Source of the DNA: Heterorhizobium halophytocola
GTDB taxonomy: Bacteria > Pseudomonadota > Alphaproteobacteria > Rhizobiales > Rhizobiaceae
Reading direction: 5' to 3'
NCBI RefSeq assembly: GCF_017873095.1
Contig: NZ_JAGGJU010000015.1
Location: 1-64,000 of the forward strand
Length of the DNA: 64,000 nt
This document shows positions 1-7,100 of the stretch, in pieces (position 1 is the first letter of the stretch; each line of letters starts with the position of its first letter). The notes beneath the pieces were generated by a model. The model was not told the DNA's origin. It was given only the letters and a program-made list of their open reading frames with translations, and made no database searches. A program made the position numbers and the translations under genes.

Positions 1-45
1 CCAATCCCTTGACCAAAGCCTGATCAAAAAACCATACTCAGAGGT

Positions 46-93
46 GGCTCACTTCTCGGTGGAAAAACCGGCTCAGTTCCGCGTGGAAATCAA
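46..93. repeat. Two imperfect 24-bp tandem repeats, possible IS21-type insertion sequence end
   Basis: Two adjacent 24-bp units (46-69 and 70-93) share GGCTCA at their start and GTGGAAA near their end, with 16 of 24 positions identical. Several short repeats packed at one end of an element are typical of IS21-family termini, and the wording resembles rhizobial IS21-type ends as I remember them. No transposase is visible because the window starts here. The identification as an insertion sequence end is an inference. Confidence 0.4.
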
Positions 94-115
94 CATGTAG
101 GAACGGGTAGCTGGC

Positions 116-904
116 TCATGGCGCGCCCTCGCCCCCCAATCCGGGCTCATGGGACTTGGCCTTCGCCTTTTGCCACCAGCGAGGCTCTGTGGCCTTGCCG
201 GTGCCCTTACCGTAGCCCTTCTCCTTGCCCTTGCTGTCGCCAGCCGAGGAACCTTGAGCTTCCGAAGGCGCTCGGCGGTCAGCCTTGCACTCCCTCTCAA
301 AAGCCGAAAGCACCCTCTCGGCTTTCTCAACGCTTGTTTTATAAACTTGAGTCACTGAGGTGCTCAAATTTTTGAACCCTATGGCCCTCTTGATCCAAGA
401 ACGCCAAGTCTCTGAAACAATTCGGATAATGTTCGTCAGGTTCTTGCCGGCGCGCTGCGGCCGCTCGCGCACCGAAATATCGCGTCGTTCGTTCGACCGC
501 GCCTTGCGGATCGCGTTCTGCGCGGACGTGCGGCCGACGCCGGCGATACGGGCAATCTCGTCGATGCAGAGATCACAGAAGCCCTTTTCTTTGCACCGCT
601 GAGCGATAACGCACATGACGGCGCGCTCGGACTCCGAGTAATGGCTCCGGAGCTCGGGCGGCATATTGCCACCGCCACTCCATTCTCTGCGGCGCTTGAT
701 CTCTTTTTCGCGTTCCGGGGCCGGTAGGGGCCGGCGGATGCGCCGGGCCACCTTCTGCGCGGCTCCGGCAAGCGATTGCTTCTCGTACGACTTGGATGCC
801 GGCTTGGTGCCGGCCCCGCTTCCATAAAATCCATCGTCGGCTTGGTCGCTGCGGCCAACAATCCGCGTGCGAAGCAACGCAGCGGAGGGCGTAAACGAAC
901 TCAT
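116..904 (-). CDS. Basic helix-turn-helix protein of unknown function, probably from an integrated element
   Basis: A 262-residue protein that I do not recognise by name. Residues about 113-135 (core IDEIARIAGVGRTSAQNAI) look like a helix-turn-helix of the kind used by plasmid or element regulators. Two Cys pairs (CKEKGFCDLC) precede it. The C-terminal 40 residues are a Lys/Gly-rich low-complexity tail and the N-terminal 80 residues look disordered. It reads towards the window edge and lies beside tRNA-Thr, a common integration target, with insertion-sequence-like repeats beyond its 3' end. A later start at Met81, just before the ordered part, is possible. Confidence 0.6.
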   Translation of the reverse strand: MSSFTPSAALLRTRIVGRSDQADDGFYGSGAGTKPASKSYEKQSLAGAAQKVARRIRRPLPAPEREKEIKRRREWSGGGNMPPELRSHYSESERAVMCVIAQRCKEKGFCDLCIDEIARIAGVGRTSAQNAIRKARSNERRDISVRERPQRAGKNLTNIIRIVSETWRSWIKRAIGFKNLSTSVTQVYKTSVEKAERVLSAFERECKADRRAPSEAQGSSAGDSKGKEKGYGKGTGKATEPRWWQKAKAKSHEPGLGGEGAP

Positions 905-1073
905 CGGATCGCGCCTCCGCGTTGGGGACGGCGCAATCGAGAAGAACGGGGCGAGAACGGACTCCCCGTAATTTCCCCGTATTCTTGCGGGGAAACACGT
1001 TTTGTTCCGCTCTGACGTGCCGGGGATTGGGGAGCGGTTGACGCGGAAAGTTCAGCATTTCCAGGGGGATAAA

Positions 1074-1148
1074 TGGTGCTGCTAGAGAGATTTGAACTCT
1101 CGGCCTCTCCCTTACCAAGGGAGTGCTCTACCCCTGAGCTATAGCAGC
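1074..1148 (-). tRNA. tRNA-Thr (anticodon GGT)
   Basis: The minus strand folds as a complete cloverleaf with encoded CCA. The acceptor stem GCTGCTA pairs with TAGCAGC. The anticodon stem CTCCC/GGGAG encloses the loop TTGGTAA, giving anticodon GGT, and the T arm contains GTTCAAATC. It separates the helix-turn-helix gene from the housekeeping run and is a plausible attachment site. Confidence 0.95.
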
Positions 1149-1303
1149 ATCCGTGTTCGGCGAAGCGGTGCCCGCCGGAAGCGAGTGGCCTATTGCCATA
1201 GCTGGACGGAGAGTGCAAGCCGCAAATCGACAATGCTGTGCACAAATCGCGGTCTGCTGCTTGGTGCTTCCGTCACTGCGGCTTTTCCGCTAGAGACGGG
1301 GCC

Positions 1304-1519
1304 ATGTCAAAAGCCAGCGACGATAGCCCGGAAACGGGGGCCATGACGGGCATCCAGAAGCGCCAGCCGACCGAGGCCGATATCCGCCGGGCGCGCGTGG
1401 CGCAGAAACTGCGGGAAAATCTTGCCCGCCGCAAGCATCAGAACCGGGCCCGCCGCAGCGGCGAGGCCGACGAGACGGACGGTCTGCCTGCCGCAAAATC
1501 GACGCAGGCCGATGATTAG
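1304..1519 (+). CDS. Small basic hypothetical protein
   Basis: A 71-residue, strongly charged protein without transmembrane segments or Cys. The centre (residues about 22-53) is Arg/Lys/Ala-rich and looks helical, with repeats of the ARRK type, and the ends are acidic and disordered. I chose the ATG at 1304; the ATG at 1343 is also possible. It lies upstream of murA on the same strand with a gap of about 115 bases. It resembles small conserved hypothetical proteins found before murA in rhizobia, but no function can be given. Confidence 0.5.
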   Translation: MSKASDDSPETGAMTGIQKRQPTEADIRRARVAQKLRENLARRKHQNRARRSGEADETDGLPAAKSTQADD

Positions 1520-1635
1520 CCCTTTCTCCATCGGCGCGGAATTGATGCCTGCGCTGTTTTCCACTAAGACGCATGTCCCTTCCCCCGGAAGAACTGGCTG
1601 AATGAGAGAGGCGGGCTGCGCCCGAAGGTTGATAG

Positions 1636-2928
1636 ATGGATCGAATTCGCATTGTTGGTGGCAATCAGCTGAATGGCGTGATTCCGATTTCCGGCGCCAA
1701 GAACGCAGCTCTGCCGCTGATGATCGCCTCGCTGATGACGAGCGACACGCTGACGCTCGAAAACGTGCCGCATCTGGCCGATGTCGAACTGTTGCTGCGG
1801 ATTCTCGGCAATCACGGCGTCGATGTCGCGGTCAATGGCCGGCGCGAGCATCAGGACGGGTCCTATGCCCGCACCATCCATTTCACCTGTCGCACGATCG
1901 CCGACACCACGGCGCCCTACGAGCTTGTCTCCAAGATGCGGGCAAGCTTCTGGGTCATCGGTCCGCTGCTGGCGCGCGAGGGCAAGGCCCGTGTTTCGCT
2001 GCCGGGCGGTTGCGCCATCGGCACACGTCCGGTCGATCTGTTCATCGACGGTCTGCGGGCGCTCGGTGCGGACATGGAAATCGACGCCGGCTATATCAAT
2101 GCGACCGCGCCGAAGGGCGGCCTGGTCGGGGCCAGCTACACCTTCCCCAAGGTCTCCGTCGGTGCCACCCATGTCATGCTGATGGCCGCCTCGCTGGCCA
2201 ATGGCACCACGGTGCTGCACAACGCCGCGCGCGAGCCGGAAGTCGTCGATCTCGCCAATTGCCTCAATGCCATGGGCGCGAAGATCACCGGCGCCGGCAC
2301 CGCCGATATCACCATCGAGGGCGTCACCAGCCTGTCGGGTGCCCGCCACCGTGTCCTGCCGGACCGGATCGAGACCGGCACCTATGCCATGGCGGTCGCC
2401 ATGGCCGGCGGGGACGTCACCCTGTCCGGCACCGATGCGACGCTGCTCGACACCGCGCTGGAATCGCTGCGCCGCGCCGGCGCCGAGATCACCGTCGTCG
2501 AAAACGGCATCCGGGTGATCGGCCATGGCGATGCCATCCGTCCGGTCGATATCGTCACCGATCCCTTCCCGGGCTTTCCGACCGACCTGCAGGCGCAGTT
2601 CATGGGCCTGATGACGCGCTCGACCGGCATTGCCCATGTCACCGAGACGATCTTCGAAAACAGGTTCATGCATGTGCAGGAACTCGCCCGCCTCGGCGCC
2701 AGGATCAGCCTCAACGGCCAGACCGCGCGGATCGAGGGCGTGCGCAATCTGCGCGGTGCGCCGGTCATGGCGACCGACCTGCGCGCCTCCGTCTCGCTGG
2801 TGATCGCCGGCCTTGCCGCCGAGGGCGAGACCCTGGTCAACCGCGTCTATCATCTCGATCGCGGTTTCGAACGGCTGGAAGAAAAGCTGAGCCGTTGCGG
2901 CGCCATCGTCGAGCGCATCAGCGACTGA
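1636..2928 (+). CDS. murA: UDP-N-acetylglucosamine 1-carboxyvinyltransferase
   Basis: MurA transfers enolpyruvate from phosphoenolpyruvate to UDP-GlcNAc, the first committed step of peptidoglycan synthesis in the cytoplasm. The 430-residue length is normal for the family. Visible signatures are the substrate-binding KN at residues 22-23 and the catalytic loop LPGGCAIGTRPVD, with the fosfomycin-target Cys at 126, so the enzyme should be fosfomycin-sensitive at the residue level. The ATG at 1636 gives the canonical N terminus (MDRIRIVGGN). It heads a plus-strand run of housekeeping genes; the next gene begins 170 bases downstream. Confidence 0.98.
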   Translation: MDRIRIVGGNQLNGVIPISGAKNAALPLMIASLMTSDTLTLENVPHLADVELLLRILGNHGVDVAVNGRREHQDGSYARTIHFTCRTIADTTAPYELVSKMRASFWVIGPLLAREGKARVSLPGGCAIGTRPVDLFIDGLRALGADMEIDAGYINATAPKGGLVGASYTFPKVSVGATHVMLMAASLANGTTVLHNAAREPEVVDLANCLNAMGAKITGAGTADITIEGVTSLSGARHRVLPDRIETGTYAMAVAMAGGDVTLSGTDATLLDTALESLRRAGAEITVVENGIRVIGHGDAIRPVDIVTDPFPGFPTDLQAQFMGLMTRSTGIAHVTETIFENRFMHVQELARLGARISLNGQTARIEGVRNLRGAPVMATDLRASVSLVIAGLAAEGETLVNRVYHLDRGFERLEEKLSRCGAIVERISD

Positions 2929-3098
2929 TACCGGGCGGGACGGTGGCTTGTCGGCGGCTCGTCGGGGCACCGTCCCGGCCGGCAATCCGCAGCGTGCTGA
3001 TCTCCCGGTCGCGCTGGCCGTTGCGTTGTCGCGTCCGGTGACCTATGTGCGAAGGCAGGAAGGCTGCACTCCTGTGGCCCGTAGGCGGGATCTGGCGA

Positions 3099-3536
3099 AT
3101 GGACAATCTGAGGCTTCTGGCGCTCGATACGGAAGATCTGGCAATCGTTTCTGCCCATATGCAGGATGCGGTGCTGAAGGTCGGCGACATCTCGTTTTCC
3201 AACAAAAGCGGTCATTTCACCCTTGTCGCCAATCGCTTCGTCTGGGAAAAAGCCGCAAGAGCCGCGAAAAGTTTCGAGCGCCGCCGTGCAGGGCTCGGGT
3301 TCAAGCGGGTGCGGTCGGTCCGCTCCACCGGGTTTGACCGGGCCAGGCGTGACGAGGTTCTCTCGCTGCTGGCAATCCGCTTCCAGCCGCAGGGGGAGGG
3401 GCCGGAAGGCGTGGTCGAGCTGGTGCTGTCCGGCGGCGCGCTGATCGCGCTCGAAGTCGAATGCATCGAAGCGCAGCTTGCCGATACCGGCGGCGCGTGG
3501 GAAACGAAGTCCAGGCCCAGCCACCCCGACGACTGA
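3099..3536 (+). CDS. DUF2948 family protein
   Basis: A 145-residue soluble protein matching the DUF2948 family, which in Rhizobiales sits between murA and hisD. The start MDNLRLLALD at 3099 fits the family's usual N terminus and follows a purine-rich stretch (GGCGGGA); the open frame extends further upstream but without family-like sequence. Conserved-looking features are the HMQDAVLKVGD segment and the paired Arg-rich FERRRAGLGF segment. There is no known activity. The position just ahead of hisD suggests co-transcription, not a shared pathway. Confidence 0.85.
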   Translation: MDNLRLLALDTEDLAIVSAHMQDAVLKVGDISFSNKSGHFTLVANRFVWEKAARAAKSFERRRAGLGFKRVRSVRSTGFDRARRDEVLSLLAIRFQPQGEGPEGVVELVLSGGALIALEVECIEAQLADTGGAWETKSRPSHPDD

Positions 3537-3581
3537 GACGGGTGTCACAGGCCTTTTGAAGCGAAGAAGGTTTGAAAGAGC

Positions 3582-4880
3582 GTGGCAATCTGGCTGGAAC
3601 AGGCGCAAGCCGATTTCGACGAGCGGTTCAAGACATTCCTGACCACCAAGCGGGAAGTCTCCGCCGACGTCAACGCCACCGTGGCGGACATCATCGCCGA
3701 TGTGCGCCAGCGCGGCGATGCCGCTCTTGCCGAATATTCCAAGCGCTTCGACCAGCTCGATTTCGCCGAGACCCCGATGCGCGTCACGCCCGAGGAGATC
3801 GCCGAGGCGCTCCGCTCCGTCGATCCGCAGATCGTCGATGCCCTGAAATTTGCCGCTGCCCGCATCGAGAAGCATCATGCACGGCAGATGCCTGCGGATG
3901 ACATCTATGAAGACGCGATCGGCGTCGGTCTCGGCTCGCGCTGGACGGCGATCGATGCTGTCGGCCTGTACGTGCCCGGCGGCACCGCCAGCTATCCGAG
4001 CTCGGTGCTGATGAATGCGGTGCCGGCCAGGGTTGCCGGAGTGCCGCGTATCGTCATGGTCGTGCCGGCGCTTGCCGGTGCGATCAATCCGACGGTGCTG
4101 GCCGCCGCCAGCATTGCCGGTGTCGAGGAAATCTACCGCATCGGCGGCGCCCAGGCGATTGCGGCGCTCGCCTATGGCACCGAGACGATCGAGCCGGTCG
4201 CCAAGATCGTCGGCCCCGGCAATGCCTATGTGGCGGCCGCCAAGCGTCAGGTCTTCGGCACGGTCGGCATCGACATGATTGCCGGTCCCTCCGAAGTGCT
4301 GGTGATCGCCGACCGGAACAATGACCCTGACTGGCTGGCAGCCGACCTCTTGGCCCAGGCCGAGCACGACACCGGCGCCCAGTCGATCCTGATCACCGAT
4401 GATGCCGATCTCGGCCGCGCGGTCGAGGCCGCGGTCGAACGGCAGCTGAAGACGCTCGGTCGATCGGAGACGGCGACAGCCAGCTGGCGCGATTTCGGCG
4501 CGGTGATCGTGGTCCGGGATCTGCTCGACAGCCTGCCCCTGGCAAACCGCATCGCGGCCGAGCATCTGGAGCTCGCCGTGGATGACCCGGATGCGCTGCT
4601 GTCCGGTGTGCGCAATGCCGGCGCCATCTTCGTCGGTCGCCACACGCCGGAAGTGATCGGCGATTATGTCGGCGGCTCCAACCACGTGCTGCCGACCGCC
4701 CGCTCGGCGCGCTTCTCGTCCGGCCTGTCGGTGCTCGACTTCGTCAAGCGCACCTCGATCCTCAGGCTCGGGCCTGAGCAGCTTCGCCAGCTCGCGCCCG
4801 CGGCGATCACGCTTGCCCGCAGCGAAGGGCTCGACGCGCACGCGAAATCCGTCGCAATCCGCCTCAATCTCGAGGGATAG
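3582..4880 (+). CDS. hisD: Histidinol dehydrogenase
   Basis: HisD carries out the last two steps of histidine synthesis, oxidising L-histidinol to L-histidine with two NAD+ and a bound zinc ion. The 432-residue length is standard. Family motifs are visible: GLYVPGGTASYPSS, the GPGNAYVAAAK segment, AEHDTGAQS (zinc-ligand His), the GDYVGGSNHVLPT segment containing the family Asp, and EGLDAHAKSV near the C terminus with the second metal-binding His. The start is a GTG at 3582, preceded by GAAAGAG. The following gene starts four bases after the stop, so they are probably one operon. Confidence 0.98.
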   Translation: MAIWLEQAQADFDERFKTFLTTKREVSADVNATVADIIADVRQRGDAALAEYSKRFDQLDFAETPMRVTPEEIAEALRSVDPQIVDALKFAAARIEKHHARQMPADDIYEDAIGVGLGSRWTAIDAVGLYVPGGTASYPSSVLMNAVPARVAGVPRIVMVVPALAGAINPTVLAAASIAGVEEIYRIGGAQAIAALAYGTETIEPVAKIVGPGNAYVAAAKRQVFGTVGIDMIAGPSEVLVIADRNNDPDWLAADLLAQAEHDTGAQSILITDDADLGRAVEAAVERQLKTLGRSETATASWRDFGAVIVVRDLLDSLPLANRIAAEHLELAVDDPDALLSGVRNAGAIFVGRHTPEVIGDYVGGSNHVLPTARSARFSSGLSVLDFVKRTSILRLGPEQLRQLAPAAITLARSEGLDAHAKSVAIRLNLEG

Positions 4881-4884
4881 GATC

Positions 4885-5358
4885 ATGGCCAAGGGCGACT
4901 TCCGGCTGAGCGACGTCGTGCTCGACGAGACCATCGGTCGCGCAGCACCCGATGTCGAACATGAGCGGGCTGTCGCGATCTTCGACCTGATCGAGGAAAA
5001 CGAGTTCGAGCCCGTTGGCCATGCCGGAGGCCCCTACAAGCTCTATCTGTCGCTGGTCGATGCCAAGCTGGTGCTGTCGGTCAGGACGGAGGGGGACGAG
5101 GAGGTCGTTACCCATGTGCTGTCGCTGACCCCGCTTCGCCGGATCATCAAGGACTACTTCATGATCTGCGAAAGCTATTATGAAGCGATCCGCGCCTCGA
5201 CGCCGAGCCGCATCGAGGCGATCGACATGGGCCGGCGCGGCATCCACAACGAGGGATCGCAGACGCTGATGGATCGCCTGTCGGGCAAGATCACCATCGA
5301 TTTCGACACGGCGCGGCGGCTCTTCACCCTTGTCTGCGTGCTGTACTGGCGTGGATAG
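4885..5358 (+). CDS. UPF0262 family protein
   Basis: A 157-residue cytoplasmic protein of the UPF0262 family, an alphaproteobacterial family of unknown function usually found directly after hisD. It shows the family segments RRIIKDYFMICESYYEAI and IDMGRRGIHNEG. There are no membrane segments or known catalytic motifs. The ATG at 4885 lies four bases after the hisD stop, and the downstream phosphatase gene starts four bases after its own stop, so the three genes appear to be translated from one message. Confidence 0.9.
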   Translation: MAKGDFRLSDVVLDETIGRAAPDVEHERAVAIFDLIEENEFEPVGHAGGPYKLYLSLVDAKLVLSVRTEGDEEVVTHVLSLTPLRRIIKDYFMICESYYEAIRASTPSRIEAIDMGRRGIHNEGSQTLMDRLSGKITIDFDTARRLFTLVCVLYWRG

Positions 5359-5362
5359 GCCG

Positions 5363-5833
5363 ATGACCGGCGATCCGATCGCGCCCGAGATGCCGCGTCA
5401 GCCAGGATCGATCCTGTTCGTCTGCGGCATGAATGCGATCCGCTCGCCGATGGCCGAGGTGATCGCAAGGCAGCAGCTGCCGTCCGGCACCTATGTCGCG
5501 TCCGCCGGCGTGCGCGAGGGGGACCGCGACCCCTTCGTCGATGTGGTGCTCGACGAGATCGGGCTGAGCCTCGGGCGCCGCCAGCCGCAGACGCTGGAGG
5601 AGCTGGAGGACGATTTCTTCGATCTGGTGATCACGCTTTCGCCGGAGGCGCATCACGCCGCGCTGGAGCTGACCCGTTCGTCCGCCGTGGAGGTGCTCTA
5701 CTGGCCGATGCCCGATCCGACGGGTGCGACGGGCCGGCGCGAGCAGATCCTGGCAAGCTACCGGGAGGTGCGCGACCGGCTGAAGAGCCTGATTGGCGAG
5801 CGGCTTGCCCATGCCAGACCGCCCGCCATATGA
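5363..5833 (+). CDS. Low-molecular-weight protein tyrosine phosphatase family protein
   Basis: A 156-residue protein with the phosphatase P-loop CGMNAIRS near residue 21-28, fitting the CX5R(S/T) signature, and a late DPT (in PMPDPTG) that fits the general-acid Asp. The classical low-molecular-weight phosphatase loop is C-x-G-N-x-C-R; here Gly is Met and the second Cys is Ile, a variant I associate with the rhizobial branch near hisD and infA. Substrate unknown. ArsC-type arsenate reductase shares the fold, but nothing in the context supports an arsenic role. Confidence 0.8.
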   Translation: MTGDPIAPEMPRQPGSILFVCGMNAIRSPMAEVIARQQLPSGTYVASAGVREGDRDPFVDVVLDEIGLSLGRRQPQTLEELEDDFFDLVITLSPEAHHAALELTRSSAVEVLYWPMPDPTGATGRREQILASYREVRDRLKSLIGERLAHARPPAI

Positions 5834-5961
5834 GGCTTTTCGGGCAAAAGTGAAATCCCCCGTCAACAAGGTTCACAAAGCCACCGTGATTGTGTAGTTT
5901 CCGCCCACATTTTAGCGGACCAGACGTTCCGCATTCCCAGAGACAGAAAGAAAACCCTTCA

Positions 5962-6180
5962 ATGCCGAAAGAAGAAGTACTCGAATTCCCGGGTGTTGTG
6001 ACCGAATTGCTGCCGAACGCGACATTTCGTGTGAAGCTCGAAAACGAACATGAGATCATCGCCCATACGGCCGGCCGCATGCGCAAGAACCGTATCCGCG
6101 TTCTGGCCGGCGACAAGGTGCTTGTCGAAATGACACCCTACGACCTGACCAAGGGTCGCATCACCTATCGTTTCAAGTAG
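5962..6180 (+). CDS. infA: Translation initiation factor IF-1
   Basis: A 72-residue OB-fold protein that binds the ribosomal A site during initiation with IF-2 and IF-3. The full family sequence pattern is present, including LPNATFRVKLENEHEI and the RIRVLAGDKV and GRITYRFK segments. The open frame continues upstream, but the ATG at 5962 gives the canonical N terminus (MPKEEVLEFPG). A 128-base gap separates it from the phosphatase gene, enough for its own promoter. Confidence 0.98.
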   Translation: MPKEEVLEFPGVVTELLPNATFRVKLENEHEIIAHTAGRMRKNRIRVLAGDKVLVEMTPYDLTKGRITYRFK

Positions 6181-6217
6181 GCCGAATGCCCTTGCCTCTG
6201 ACACTGCCGAAGGCGTC

Positions 6218-6838
6218 ATGGAACCGAGACAGTCACTGATATTGGCCTCCGGCTCGCCGCGGCGGCTGGATCTGTTGAAGCAGGTCGGCATCGAGCCTGC
6301 GCGACTGATGCCGATGGACCTCGACGAAACACCGAAGAAGTCCGAGCATCCGCGCTCGCTCGCCCGTCGTCTGGCACTGGAAAAGGCCAAGGCGGCGCTG
6401 GCCGAGACGAGCCGCGATCCCGCCTGGAGCGGTGCCTATATCCTGGCGGCCGATACGGTCGTCGCGGTCGGGCGGCGTATCCTGCCCAAGGCCGAATATC
6501 TTGAAGAGGCCTCCTCGGCGCTCCATCTCCTGTCCGGCCGCAATCACTGGGTCTTCACCGGTGTTTGCCTGGTGACTCCGGACAGGACGCTGCGGTTGAA
6601 GGTTGGCGAGACCAAGGTGCGGTTCAAGCGCCTGTCGACGCGCGACATCGATTTCTACCTGCAGTCGGGCGAGTGGCGCGGCAAGGCAGGGGCCTACGGC
6701 ATTCAGGGCATTGCCGGCAGCTTCGCGCAGAAGCTTGTCGGTTCCTACACGAATGTCGTCGGCCTTCCGCTCTTCGAGACCATGCAGCTCTTGTCGGGGG
6801 AAGGCTTCGATGTCCATTCCGGCTGGGCGGAAGGGTGA
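6218..6838 (+). CDS. maf: Maf-like nucleoside triphosphate pyrophosphatase
   Basis: A 206-residue Maf protein, a house-cleaning enzyme that hydrolyses non-canonical or modified nucleoside triphosphates (dTTP/UTP or m7GTP types) to monophosphates. Seen in the sequence: the N-terminal LILASGSPRRLDLL signature, the AADTVV active-site segment with its Asp, GRNHWVFTGV and the GKAGAYGIQG segment. The ATG at 6218 gives the usual N terminus. It lies between infA and yacG, the conserved rhizobial order. The exact substrate class cannot be decided by eye. Confidence 0.93.
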   Translation: MEPRQSLILASGSPRRLDLLKQVGIEPARLMPMDLDETPKKSEHPRSLARRLALEKAKAALAETSRDPAWSGAYILAADTVVAVGRRILPKAEYLEEASSALHLLSGRNHWVFTGVCLVTPDRTLRLKVGETKVRFKRLSTRDIDFYLQSGEWRGKAGAYGIQGIAGSFAQKLVGSYTNVVGLPLFETMQLLSGEGFDVHSGWAEG

Positions 6839-6845
6839 GAGGACG

Positions 6846-7070
6846 ATGACTGAGCAGACCAAGATCGAACCCCTGCGCCGGGCGCATCCGTGCCCGGAAT
6901 GCAAGAAGGCATCGACCCGCGAGAACTATCCGTTCTGTTCGGAACGCTGCCGGGAGCTCGACCTGTCACGCTGGCTGACAGGCGCCTATGCCATTCCGGT
7001 GGCCGACGACGAGAGCAAGGCGGACGATGAGCAGTCCGATGCTTACGGGCGCGACCGCGCAGGCTTTTGA
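6846..7070 (+). CDS. yacG: DNA gyrase inhibitor YacG, zinc-binding
   Basis: A 74-residue zinc-ribbon protein. The four Cys ligands are in CPECKK and FCSERC, followed by the typical ELDLSRWLTGAYAIP segment. In Escherichia coli YacG binds GyrB and inhibits gyrase. The ATG at 6846 is seven bases after the maf stop, indicating co-transcription. The acidic C-terminal tail (DDESKADDEQSD) is disordered and typical of the family. Confidence 0.92.
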   Translation: MTEQTKIEPLRRAHPCPECKKASTRENYPFCSERCRELDLSRWLTGAYAIPVADDESKADDEQSDAYGRDRAGF

Positions 7071-7100
7071 CAAAGCTATTGCAGCTGCTAAGCTTGCTGC

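Noticed and set aside
1564..2985. 473-codon open frame on the minus strand across murA
   Set aside because: It is the antisense shadow of murA, with composition typical of GC-rich reverse frames and no family resemblance.
2850..4934. 694-codon open frame on the minus strand across hisD
   Set aside because: It runs through several recognised genes on the other strand and shows no domain; the GC-rich third-position pattern keeps reverse frames open.
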